Assembly: GCA_018398765.1 (NCBI GenBank)
Contig: JAHBMJ010002336.1
Coordinates: 66,178-96,177, forward strand
DNA: 30,000 bases
From: Chromera velia
Lineage: Eukaryota; Sar; Chromeraceae
Direction: 5' to 3'
The notes under the pieces were generated by a model, which worked only from the letters and a program-made list of their open reading frames with translations, searched no databases and was not told where the DNA came from. Of the stretch, positions 19,150 to 29,948 are shown one piece after another (position 1 is the first letter of the stretch; every line of letters starts with the position of its first letter). Made by a program: the position numbers and the translations under genes.

Positions 19150-20941
19150 AATGGGGAGAGAAGGCGTAATCATCCACCCATCTTGCAGTGCGCGTTCTTA
19201 AAGATCCTCTGCCATGCCCCCTCCAACACGAAGTGCAGAGACGCCCCACTGGTGAAGCGTACGCGTCAGCGTGTCAGCTGCTACGTTGCTCTGCACGGCA
19301 ACCAGGGCCTTCTCAGTTGGGTGGTGGTAGCTCTAATTCGCTGCCACTGCACATACAGTGAAAGACTTCCCGCTCCCTCTATCGCCAGCCACCAGCGTGA
19401 GCCAGGCTGTGGTTACCCACTGGACAGCGAGCCTCTGCGCGACTGTGAGGGACTTTGAGATTTCAGGGCTTAAAGAGATATTGGAAAGGACCTCTTCCAG
19501 TCCTGGAATATGCAATGCAACATCTGTACACGAGGGGCCCAGCCTGTCCCTTAAGCATACGGTGAGGGGGGACTCAACCTGTGTGGGGCTATGCATTCAG
19601 AGGGTGAAAGAAGTCGGGGGGCCTCCCAAAATTCTTTCAAAGGGAGGGGGCTGGGGTCCTAGCACCCGATTGACATACTCTGCAGGCTTTCCATCCGCAG
19701 TGAGGAGACGGGTAGATGGATTTTGAGGATTCAAGAGAGCGAATCTGAGGAAGCTCCCTAGTTGTGTAGATGGGGTTGAGTTGTCGCTGACCCCAGTCAG
19801 CGCTTTCACTGCCTCCAACACTCGAAAGTGCCATATAGACCCGCACAAGAACTGTACCTGCCACCAAGCCCCTTGAAGCTCGCCGCACACCCGCTCGCGG
19901 TCATCACGAGACCACTCCCACTTCGAATTGCAGGGGCGGAGGATGAGTGCATAGTTTTGAGATGCAGAAGAATATGAAGTTCTGCAACCCATAAACTCTG
20001 CTGTGAAGGCAGAGCTGCTCGGATCACTCCCCCCCTCCCCTGAAGGCCCAGCCTGTGCTGCTGTTGCTGTTAGTGGAGTCACAACAAAGAAATCCCCTCT
20101 CTGAGCACTTCTGAAATGGGTGTTGAATGCCCCTTCCTCTGCAGATCCGTGCTGTATCTAAGTTTGCAGCTGGAGGATGTGCTTGGCTGCATTGAAGTAA
20201 CTATGGCGGGTCAGTCATCCTCCATTCATGAGCAGACACTCCCTCTTCGTCCCCACTTCCATGCATCTCTCTAGCGTAAGAAGAAAGCGGAAGTTGATAA
20301 AATACCCCCGCGCTACCTCAGACCCAAACGATTTCCCGTCTATCAGGATGCGACTGAGATGATGGAGGATGTGGGCAATTTCGGTCTGTCTGTCTGAGAA
20401 AGTGCACTCCTTGAGCATACACTTCCACATGTCAATCGGCAGCGGTACTTGCACGCTGCTCACAAGCGAATGCACCTGCTTTCCACTCCGATGTGACAGC
20501 AGCAGTCGGAAAACAGGGATCAGAAAGAGACGTAAAATGCCTGTAGAGATGGAGAAATTTTCAAGAAGCTCTTGCGCTTAATTCTTTGTAGACACTCTCA
20601 ACATTTTCCTGATCGAGAGAGGATAGGAGCAGCTGCACAGCATCACAAAAGAATACTGGAGCCAGCTCGATGAAGCCACTGTCCCTCAGCATCTGATACG
20701 CACACTTTGCATGTGCGTATACCCTCGCGTCCTCCGTGTTTCTTACTGTTGTGAAGACTGTTGCACTTCACACCTCCTCCCTCTCTCTTCCCTCACCATC
20801 AACCCACTTCCACCGTAGTTGTGCGCATTAGAGCAGGCTGCGCTCGGGTGTTAATATGTAGAAGTCTTCGGTAATCATATGGCGCCTTTCATTACAGCCT
20901 AGCAGTCCGAAGAGGTCAGAAAATCCCACCCCAGCCTGTTT
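19150..20941 (-). pseudogene. Upf1-like SF1 helicase-domain pseudogene
   Basis: Minus strand, 5' to 3' from 20941. The first frame carries GFSDLFGLLGCNERRH and later AHAKCAYQMLRDSGFIELAP; near 20563-20580 reading passes to a second frame that continues to about 19150. Motif I is VAGDRGSGKSFTV (around 19350-19390), preceded by LTVAQRLAVQ as in the Q-motif region of Upf1/NFX1/DNA2-type helicases (usual motif I GPPGTGKT). About 15 codons later ALVAVQSNVAADTLTRTL corresponds to motif Ia (CAPSN-A-D-L-T in Upf1). Later motifs (DEAA box and beyond) were not found. Stops: 20828, 20768, 20215, 20158, 19597, 19333, 19198. A 39-nt stretch at 20758-20796 could be a short intron removing one of them. No zinc-binding CH domain seen. 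Confidence 0.62.
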
Positions 20942-21913
20942 TTATAAATCGAAAATACCGCGTTGAGGCAGGACAATGTGGGGTTGCTGCAAGGGAGCGC
21001 AGCAAAAATAGACAAAAAGGGGATAAATGGACTGGGAGAGAGAAAGAGAAAAGAAGGGCAGCTAGGGGCACCTTCTGGACCTGCTGAGGCTCTGCGGCAA
21101 GCAAGCGGAGCGCCTCAGTCTAGAATGATGCTCTCAGTCAGTTTGAGCGGGACCACTCATTCAGAACACAGAGAAAGAAAGTGCCAAGAGAAAAAGTTGG
21201 GAAAGATCCAGATACAGGAATGCGTGGTCACAAAAATGAACGAGGTCTGGTGGAGATGCATGAAGGAAGATAAGCAGCATCCAGTAAGGAGATAAAAGGG
21301 CAGATAGGGACTTAGACACGATATGGAGACTGTCAGAGAAGCTTAAGAGCAAGACGCCGTGATAAACACAAAATTTGCAGGACATAGACGGGCAAACAGG
21401 CAAAAATTCCAGATAAGTAGACCAGAACGGAAGACAGAGAAAAAAGAGCGATCAGTTCGAGTCCAATTCGGTATCAATAGAAATGCTGGATTGATACACC
21501 AGACTTATATGGAATATGAACGGTCCGGGGACACCCTTAGTCGAAGAACTGCGATCGAAAGACAGACAGAAAAAGGAAGATAGAATAAGGAAGGGCAAAA
21601 TGGAGTGCCCCCTGACTGCTTCTTCGTCTAGAAAACATAGGTGCCACTGAAAGCCACACAATGCAATATGCAAAACCACTAGCAGACTGAACAATACCCA
21701 CACACATCTTCCTTATGAAGAAAAGGTCCAACAAAATGAACAAAGAGGTGACCGAGAAGAGAAACGGTACCGGAATAAATGAAGCAGCGAAGGAAGTGAT
21801 AAGGAAGTCGGCGCAGAACACTCAGCAAGACCAACCAGAAGGAGGAGAGAGAGATCGAATTTTTATCCTACTCACTCGATGTCTGGCACTTCTGGATAGC
21901 CTAGTGTGTTCTC
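20942..21913. other. Gene-free stretch
   Basis: Several short frames, all purine- or pyrimidine-biased; nothing I can support as a gene. Confidence 0.35.
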
Positions 21914-22150
21914 TTACTGCCCTTGGAATGCTTCCATGACATTTTCCACCTGCCAGTCCTCCATTTCATCCAGTGCTCGAATCTCCGCTTCAATGTGCTC
22001 CAACGTCACAGGACTCCCACCTCCTGTTTGTACTGCAGGCTGCCCTGAGCCTCAGGTATGAAGACGGATCGCTTGGGCCAGGTTTTGGATTTCCCATGGT
22101 TCGACATCTTCACACTGACTGAGGAGTGCCCCCGCCTGCCTCAATGCGGC
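21914..22150 (-). pseudogene. Coding-like fragment with in-frame TGA, unknown
   Basis: Minus-strand frame: ALRQAGALLSQCEDVEPWEI, QNLAQAIRLHT, TGA (22052-22054), GSGQPAVQTGGGSPV, TLEHIEAEIRALDEMEDWQV, ENVMEAFQGQ, TAA (21914-21916). The acidic amphipathic end looks like a genuine protein C-terminus. It lies 5' of the helicase pseudogene on the same strand and might belong to the same or a neighbouring degraded gene. Borders upstream of 22150 are not determined. Confidence 0.4.
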
Positions 22151-23170
22151 TTACTGATCCTGCTTGGCCAGGCATGCAAACAGAAGTCATAACACAGGAG
22201 GCATTAAAACAGGCGTCTACGGTTCCCCATCCTTCCCAATTGTTAAGTAGAAAACAATTGAAAAAATGGAAGATAGAAAAACATGCTGGGAGAAATACGG
22301 ATTTGTATCAAGTTGTATACGGTTTGCTTTATCTTATGAGCCTTCATGCCCTCTCTCATTTGCTCAAAAGATGTGAAGGAATAAAAAAACGTTAAAAAGA
22401 AAGTAACAAAAGAACGAAGCGCAGTACATGATAAAGCAACCGCGAATAATGCATCTTACCGGGCGTCAGAACATATGCCATCATAAACATGAGAGATTCA
22501 GCTGACAAAGGTAAAATACTTAGTCCCCAGCAGTATCACATTGAAGGTTAATGAATTGCTTGCGCTCTGGCCATTGCCGTTCTTGCCGTTGCTACCCACG
22601 AAGGGTGACCAACAACTTGGGGGACACCTCCACCCGATAGAGCTGAAAGATCTGGAGCCTGCCCCAAATAAAGACCGACCGATTGACCGACCGACCTGCT
22701 TATCCAACGCAATCCGTGCCTAACTATCTCTACCTACAATCTCTCTAGACAATCTCTTCTTCCGAAACTGCCGTCCTTTCTCAAATTTCAGTGATGGTCT
22801 CGCCTCTTCTTCCCTCACCACTTCTCTCCCTCTCTCCTTAAATTTTCTTTCTTTCGTCTCTCCCTTTATACGGTCTCTCTTTTTTCATTAGCACCCCAAA
22901 CACCTCCCTCTGCCCCCCCCTCAACCTCCTAACTCGATCCTTCCTCTTCTTTTGCACACCTGTGCGTTGTTGTCCCAGGCCCATCCCTTCTGAAAATGCA
23001 CTTTTCTTTTTTTTAGTGTGTGCCCAGCTTATCTATAGCTGACTACACCCGACTGATGAAAGAAGAAAAAAATTGATCAAAAAAACAGAGACCTACGATT
23101 TCCCCTTCAACACGGCCTTGGATGTGGTCAGAGACAGAGGACCTTGAAGTTTGTCAACAGCACGCTGACC
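22151..23170. other. Spacer upstream of chromovirus
   Basis: Holds a (GACC)-rich tract at 22675-22697 and a pyrimidine-rich stretch at 22740-22990. On the minus strand near 22590-22650 a short LYRVEVSPKLLVTLR reading sits between a CTTTCAG acceptor and a G|GTAGCA donor, too short to call. Confidence 0.3.
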
Positions 23171-23175
23171 GCCAC

Positions 23176-23494
23176 TATGAGGGGCGTGCCCGGAGCTGAG
23201 ACGTCGGGTTGTACATGTGGCGGCATGAGAGGTGCTGCCGGGGCATGAGCGCGCATAGTATAGGTACCGGGACCGGCTCGGAGACAGTTTGCCGCCGGGC
23301 CACGAGCGTGTGCGATCATATCGATTTTAGTGAAGGCTGCTATGGGACGAGGCCAAATAAATGCAGTGAATGGTTCGAGCAGCCTGGTGCATAAAGTGAT
23401 CAACAGACTGTTTGACTGGCTAGATTGAACACTGACGCTTCTAGATCAGACGTACCTTCGGACCACCATATAGCATTGTACTATTCATCTTATA
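23176..23494 (+). repeat. 5' LTR of chromovirus
   Basis: 319 bp from TATGAGGGGC to CATCTTATA; same length as the 3' LTR, with about 24 differences and no indels. Ends are TAT...ATA rather than TG...CA; the border is set by the GCCAC duplication. A CATAGTATAGG element near 23255 could serve as a TATA-like signal, and AATAAA at 23356-23361 as polyadenylation signal. Confidence 0.92.
23356..23361 (+). promoter_or_regulatory. AATAAA polyadenylation signal in 5' LTR
   Basis: Canonical hexamer 180 bp into the LTR; the 3' LTR has it at the identical offset (29224-29229), where it would end the transcript. Confidence 0.55.
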
Positions 23495-23496
23495 GT

Positions 23497-23510
23497 TGGC
23501 AGTCAGAGCC
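23497..23510 (+). other. Primer-binding site (PBS)
   Basis: TGGCAGTCAGAGCC begins two bases after the 5' LTR and starts with the TGG that pairs with a tRNA CCA end. It resembles the initiator-Met-type PBS of plant and fungal elements (TGGTATCAGAGC) with changes in the middle; the host tRNA cannot be confirmed here. Confidence 0.6.
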
Positions 23511-23776
23511 TCTTTCCAGCCTCAGATAAGGGTGGAGAGAAAAGTTTCCAAGTGTCGCTTTAGACTGAGAATTGCTCTTCCTTCCTTTGGCTCGATATGC
23601 TGATGGAAGGTGTGCAAAATGTTGGGGCTCTGGGCATTCCAAAAGTGTTTGGGGCCCTTAAAACATTGTCCAACTCGATGTGCATCGTTCAGGAAATGCA
23701 GGCCTTACAGAGTCAACAATTGACTTTGTAGGGATAGGCTTTGGAGGCATAAGGATAGGCTATTCAAGCTGTCTAA

Positions 23777-26700
23777 TCAAGCTTTTCTCTATCGTCCCAG
23801 GTTTCCCCTCCAATCCTTCAGAGCTTGCTTGCTAGTGCAAGCACTGACACTGGTCCTAGTCACTGTGTGAGCAAGGTTGTGGAGCTTCCTGCCAAGCTGG
23901 TGTTCTCTGGTAAGAGGGAAGAGCTTTAGAGATGGCTGAAGGATATAGAAGACTTCTTTGAGCTGAACGAGGTGAGGGAATCGAAGAAAATGAAGATGGA
24001 GAAAGGCCGGCTACCAACCTATTTGAAAAAATGGTATGAGAAGTTCGAGGAGGAGTATGGAGTGTTCTCGAACTGGGAGTCGCTAAAAACTGAACTCACG
24101 GAGAGACTGAAGGTAACCATAGAGAGGAGTATTGCTCGGGCAAAGCTTCAGGCACTTCGCTGCACTGAAGCCTTAGGGGTGGAGAAGTACAACGAGGCCT
24201 TCTCTCAGTTGGTGGGCCAGCTTCCCCACCTGTGGGAGGAAAACGTTGTCGAGGACTACATCAAGGGACTGCCGAACTCCATCGCCCTCGACGTTGCGAA
24301 GGTAAAGACACACACGCTGTTAGAGACACAGAAGGAGGTAACTAAGATCGAAGCCTTCCTCTCCTCCTGATCGAAAGGTGGTAGACACCGAGATTTCCGT
24401 CTGCACGTTCCCAAGAGTGGAGGGATGAGCAGTCAACATCACCAGCCGCTTGTCCCTGAGGAAGGGCCCGTTCCTATGGATTTGTGTGGGGTCCGTTCGC
24501 TCCCACCACCACTCATGCCGGACAAGAGAGCCCGTTACATCCGGGAAGGACGGTGCTTCCGTTGCCGCCTGTTTAGTCATAGTGCCAACAGATGCCCAGA
24601 GCCACAGGGCTAGGCAAATTATGGCAACTCCCGTGCAGACTCGTGGAGATGGGGGCAAGGAAGAGAAAGGCAGTGGGCACGCGGTGGTAATTCCTAGTAG
24701 GGTTCCTCCTTCTAGACGTAGTGGAGGGGGGGACACAGAGACTCGGGCTCTCGGGACAGAGGGCGTGGTGGTCATGGAAAGCGTGGAAGTGGCCGTGATG
24801 GTGGACGATCTGGAGTCCGGATGATCTATGGGGGCTATGAAGAGGGAGAAGTGCCCCCAACACGTGGTCAGTGTGGTCAGTGCACAGAAATATATGGGGA
24901 TCCCCAAGAGTTTGACATTCCCATCGAACACATAAACACGTATGACACAGAGTCGAATTCCGCTCTCGATTTGTTCTCTGATTTGGATTTTTATCCAGGG
25001 TTGTTTGTATATTCTGGCCAAGTGGCGGGTGTGTCTGTCAAAGTTTTGGTTGACTCCGGAGTGGATGATATTTATCTAGATCGCAGATTTGCCCGTGCCC
25101 ACCGCATCCATATATGCAGATTGAGACGACAAACTCCAGTACATGGGGCGCTGAAAGCTTCGAAGAAGGCGATCAAAACGCGAACGGTTTGGGAGTGTGC
25201 GCCCTCTGTGCCGGTCAGCATCCAAGGGTACTAAGAGACAGTAGGTGCCATGCTGGCCAACTTAGAGGAATATGATTTAATTTTGGGAACAAAGTGGGGG
25301 CGTGAGTATGAGCCAGAGCTACAGTGGTCGTCTCAAAGTCTGCGTTTTTGGTTTAAGGGGAAATTGATTTACTGGGTGCCTGATGCAGAGCTTGAAGAGG
25401 AGGAGGAATTTTCAGATTGTCCCCCTCTTCTCTCTTCTGTGCAGGCATGCCGAGCAATCTGGAAGGGGGCAGTCTGCCACATTCTGCGGTTGCAGACAAG
25501 ATCCTCTCCCGGTGAGTTCGGTATATGTCGGGTTCAAGGGCTTCATAAAATATATGAGGGGGAAAAGAATGTGGAGATGAAGGAAAAAGGAAAGGGGGGT
25601 AGTGAGACAGTCACTGTGAATGACTTTCTTTCTTTGCTCCCGGCTGACCATCCTGTTTTCTCTTCGCCTGATTTGAGTGAGGTACATGAGTTTCTTCAAA
25701 AACCGTCCATGCCTGTCGATGTGAAAAGAATTGTGGTGAAGAATGCAACTCTCTTTCCTGACTTTCTTTCAGGATTACCTCTATCTCGGGGCGAAGGGCT
25801 GGATTTTAAGATTGATTTGGAACCCGGCCACCCACCTCCAGCTCGCCCACCTTACCGTCTTTCTCTTGGTGAGTTGGATGAGCTGAAAAAGCAGGTAGAT
25901 ACATATTTAAAACAGGGATTCATTTGCCCATCATGCTCTCTGTATGCAGCTCCAGTGTTGTTTGTACAGAAGAAAAACGGAAGTATGAGGATGTGTTGTG
26001 ATTATACAGGACTGAACAGAATTACAACCAAAGACAAACACCCACTCCCTCACCCATAAGACCTCATTGATTGGCTGCATAGGGCCAAATTCTTCACTGC
26101 ACTTGATTTCAGACAATACTACCATCAAATGAGAGTAAGAGAGGGAGACATCCAGAAAACAGCATTCACGACACGGTATGGAAATTTCGAGTGGTTGGTT
26201 GTCTCTTTTGGGTTAACAAACGCTCCACCGGCAGCAATGAGACTCATTCAGTATATATTGCGTGAGTGTTTGGATCGATACGTGTCGGTTTTCATTGACG
26301 ATATTTTGATTTATTCGCGGACAAGAGAAGAGCATGTAAGGCATGTGTCTCGGGTTTTGTTTTTATTGAGACAAACGAAATTGTTCGCGAAGCTTTCGAA
26401 ATGTCATTTTTTTCAAAGAGAGGTTGTTTTTCTTGGATTGAAGATTTTAGAAAAGAGAGTGAGGCCAGAGAGAAGTAAAATAGAGGAAATTAAGAACTGG
26501 CTTGTACCAAAGAGCACGAATGAATTACATTCTTTTCTCGGCTTGGCGTCATGGGTGAGAAGATTTATTTTCAAGTTCAGTAAGAAGGCTGCTCCGATGT
26601 ATTGCTTGCTAAAAAAAAAGGTGAAGTTTGAATGGAAAAAAGAGCAGCAAGCGAGCTTCGAGACAGTGAAGCAAGCCGTGAAGAAAGTGACGGAATTGTT

Positions 26701-28786
26701 TGTTCCCGAACTCACCCGCCCGTTTGAGGTCTTTGCAGATGCCTGCGAAAAGACCTCAACGCTCGCGGCGGTGTTGATGCAGAAGGACCCACAGGTCGGA
26801 ATTCTGCGTCTGTGTGCCTTCGCATCAAGAACGATGAGCCCCGCAGAGAAGAACTATCATATTAAAGACAAAGAATTTTTGGTGTGTGTGTTTGCTGTAA
26901 AGATTTGGTATCCGTATGTCTCTTGCACTACTCAAGTGTGGAGCGATCATGAATCTTTGAAAACGATCACGTCGACTGCTGATCGGATGCAAATATCTCT
27001 GCACATGCGTCATTGAGTGATATTGTTTGATCAGATTGGAATCGTTCCTTGCTATGTGCTGGGATCGAAAAATTGGGTGGCGGATGCATTGAGTAGAAAG
27101 CTAGTGAGAGAGACAGAGGCAAACAGAGAGACAGAGGAGAAGAGAGAGACAGAGGCAAACAGAGAGACAGAGAAGAATAGAGAAACAGAGAAGAAAAGAA
27201 AGACAGAGGAGGAAAGAGAAAACGTTGAGGAAAAGAGTGAAAAAGAAGAAGAAGAAGACAGAGAGAAAAGAATTCTGGCGGGAATAGAAATGAAAGTGGA
27301 CGTGGATGAAGAGTTTTTGAGAGAGATAAAGAGAGGATACAAGAAGGAAACATTCTTTCAGGAACTGTGTGAGGTGCTTAGGCATCCAGAAGAGCCGGTG
27401 CCTCAACACTTGAGAATAAGAATTCAATCATTCACTTTCATGGATGGCCTCCTGTATTTCAAAAATCGTTTGGCCATCCCTACTGATATATTGCAGAGAC
27501 AGATCATCTCAGAGCACCACGATACCGTTTTGGGCGGACACCTAGGGCCAGAGAAGACTTTCTTGAAGGTGAATAGCAAGTTTTACTGGCCTAACATGTA
27601 CCGCTCAGTGAAGAAATACGTGGCCTGCTGTGATGTACGTCAGAGAGCAAAGCATTCAACACAGAAAAAACCAGGTTTGCTGAAACCGCTGCCCATCCCT
27701 GAATTTGCATATGAGAGTCTTTCTCTCGACTTCCTGTTTGGTCTGCCGAGGACATTGTATCAGGGAAAGATTGTGGATAGAATTCTGTCTGTGGTTGACC
27801 GTCTGTCAAAAGATGCATTCTTCATTCCAGTGTGAGAGGAGATCACAGGAGAAGAAACTGCGTCTGTTGTATTTGAAAGAGTGGTGTGTTCTATTGGTAT
27901 GTTTCGGTTGCTCGTCTCTGATTGTGATCCTTGCTTTATTTCTGCCTTTTGGCGAGAGTTACAGAAGCTGTGGAATTTAAAAATGAAAATGAGTTCCTCT
28001 CAACACCCACAAATAGACGGACAGACAGAGAGAGACAATAGGACGATCAGCGAGATGTTGCGATATTTTGTGATGGACCATCAGGAAGACTGGGCCAAGG
28101 CTTTGCCTGCATGTAATTTTGCCTACAGAGACAGTGTTCATCCTGTGACTGGTCTCTCACCTTACAGATTCACGCATGGGTTTGATCCAATTCGTCTGCC
28201 TGTAGTACCGGTCAGGGGAAGCTCGCTGTCGCCTTCTGCAGCGGACTTCGTTGCAAGGCATAAGGCAGAGATCGCCCAGGTGAAGGAATTGTTGGAGCGG
28301 GCTAGAGAGACAGCAGCCCGCTATTATGATCAACACCGCAGGGAATTGGAGGTTGGTCCTGGAGATTGGGTTTTGGTGCACAGAGAGTTTTTTGAACAAA
28401 AAAAGAGACCAGAAGGACAAAAAAGAAAGTTGGAGTCAATTTGGTTTGATCCTTTTGAGGTAGAGAGAATGGTGACAATAGGGGCGTATGAGCTTATCTT
28501 CCCGGCAGGTGTGCGCATTCACCCTGTAGTGAATGTAAGCTATTTGAAAAAGTATGTTAGAGAGCCGGGAGATCCTCCACCTGCACTCAGACTCCCTAGA
28601 TTTAAAGGACCGGAATGTGAAGTGGAAGAGGTATTGAAATCGAGAAAAATCGGTGGAAAGTCACATTATTTGGTGAGATGGAAGGGATTCAGAAAGGAAG
28701 ATGCCTCATGGGAACCGGCAAAAAATCTTTCACGTGCAAAAGAAGCAATTGCGGACTTCAAGAGAAGAAGAATGCAAAGGAAGTGA
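23777..28786 (+). pseudogene. Chromovirus gag-pro-pol polyprotein, 11 premature stops
   Basis: One frame is readable for 1670 codons. Gag: FSGKREEL then WLKDIEDFFELNE, zinc knuckle C-X2-C-X4-H-X4-C at 24554-24595, then an Arg/Gly-rich tract. Protease: DSG at 25052-25060. RT about 25770-26360 with LDF, FGLTNAP and catalytic FIDD (26291-26302). RNase H about 26690-26990 (FADA, SDHESL) ending VADALSRK. Integrase: HHCC region 27500-27640 (second zinc Cys replaced by Arg in CDVR), core Asp in LDFLFGLP, Asp in SDCDP, Glu in DGQTER, then a GPY/F-like module (28440-28545). Chromodomain 28615-28760 (VEEVLKSR, HYLVRWKGF, SWEPAKNL). Stops: 23927, 24368, 24611, 24695, 24698, 24713, 24719, 25232, 26057, 27014, 27833; normal end TGA 28784. 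No ATG for gag could be chosen. Confidence 0.92.
27105..27270 (+). repeat. Glu/Lys/Arg-rich repeat between RNase H and integrase
   Basis: Imperfect 18-24 bp units of GAGACAGAG with AAG/AAC spacers encode repeated RETE(A/E) blocks (ANRETEEKRETEANRETE). Likely a flexible or coiled linker, longer than the few residues usually between the VADALSRK end of RNase H and the integrase zinc domain. Confidence 0.75.
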
Positions 28787-29043
28787 GGCCTGGGAGTGGA
28801 TAGGCATGTGTGAGGGATGAGTTAGAGAAGGAGTTAGTAGAAAAGTTAATGAGCTTCAAGGTGAGAGACAAATTAAATAGGCGTGAACAAGCTGGACAAA
28901 GGAGGTGGTACTGGGCAGGTGACTGGTTGGATCTGGTCGGTCGTGGCATACCAATATCTATGCATGTTTCTCAACTGATTGATGCAGGCCTGAGTACTCA
29001 GCCAAGGAACTGAGCGTGGACGTCAGTTTGGCGGATGGGCATA
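28787..29043 (+). other. Region between pol stop and 3' LTR
   Basis: 257 bp. A different + frame (28810-29013) stays open for 67 codons (VRDELEKELVEKLMSFKVRD, then RRWYWAGDWLDLVGRGIP) and looks mildly protein-like. It has no ATG and no recognised family; it could be a decayed extra reading frame or chance. Confidence 0.35.
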
Positions 29044-29362
29044 TATGAGGGGCATGCCCGGGGCTGAGACGTCGGGCTGTACATGTGGCGGCGCGAGAGA
29101 AACTGCCGGGGCGTGAGCGCGTATAGTATAGGTACCGGGACCGGCTCGGAGATGGCTTACCGCCGGGCCACGAGCGTGCGCGATCATATCGATTTTAGTG
29201 AAGGCTGCTATGAGACGAGGTCAAATAAATGTAGTTAATGGTTTGAGCAGCCTGGTGTATGAAGTGATCAACAGACTGTTTGACTAGCTAGATTGAACAC
29301 TGACGCTTCTAGGTCAGACGTACCTTCGGACCACCATATAGCATTGTACTATTCATCTTATA
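29044..29362 (+). repeat. 3' LTR of chromovirus
   Basis: 319 bp, TATGAGGGGC to CATCTTATA, followed by the GCCAC duplication. Differs from the 5' LTR at about 24 positions, roughly 22 transitions. Confidence 0.92.
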
Positions 29363-29367
29363 GCCAC

Positions 29368-29881
29368 CAGTTCCCTTCTCAGTTGAAATTGAACAACCAT
29401 GAGACCCCTCTCTACAGAGAGAGACAGCAAAAGAGGGACAGCGAAAAAGAGAGCCAACAAAAATGCCGAGTAGGCCTTCTTCCTTCTCTATTTTATAGTA
29501 ATTGAACTGCATGTGTGATCTAACACAAGGCATGAGGACTGCCTCCATCCATCTAATGATTCAAAGAAGCAATCTCGACTCGACTCCTCAACTTGTGTCA
29601 ATGATCATCGTAACGGGTGCCTAAAAAAAAAGGAAGGGAGCCGGCAAAAACAACAGAACAGAGATACAAAAAAGAAAACTTTAGAGAAATGATATCTGCA
29701 GGGAGGGATCTTTCAGCTTGCTTCTTTTCCTTGATCTTTTTTCTTCTCTCCTTCTGCATTCTATTTTTGTCGCTCTCTAGTTTGGTATAGTGAACATCCG
29801 ATTGATTGCTCTTCTTTGTTTTCTTTTACTTATCCATCTACCCCTGATAGTACCTTTTTTCTTCCATAACCTCTTCAAGAC
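29368..29881. other. Gene-free flank
   Basis: Short frames only; pyrimidine-rich around 29710-29870. Nothing supported. Confidence 0.35.
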
Positions 29882-29917
29882 ATATACACACACATACACA
29901 CACACACACACACATAC

Positions 29918-29948
<31 letters not shown>

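Larger units (their letters stand above)
23171..29367 (+). mobile_element. Ty3/Gypsy chromovirus, structurally complete, coding-defective
   Basis: A 6187-bp insertion (23176-29362) between two copies of GCCAC (23171-23175, 29363-29367), the 5-bp target duplication typical of Ty3/Gypsy integrases. It has 319-bp LTRs, a primer-binding site two bases inside, and gag, protease, reverse transcriptase, RNase H, integrase and a C-terminal chromodomain in one frame. RT before integrase and the chromodomain define a chromovirus. Eleven in-frame stops make it inactive as a source of polyprotein. LTR difference of about 7.5% shows it is not recent. No clear polypurine tract precedes the 3' LTR (only GGCGGATGGGCATA). 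Confidence 0.93.

Noticed and set aside
27052-27342. Ser/Phe/Leu-rich minus-strand frames opposite the pol linker
   Set aside because: Antisense shadow of the GAGACAGAG repeat.
23777-28786. Altered nuclear genetic code reading stops as sense
   Set aside because: TAA, TAG and TGA all interrupt, and TGA/TAA also look like genuine ends; DNA-level transitions in LTRs explain the pattern.
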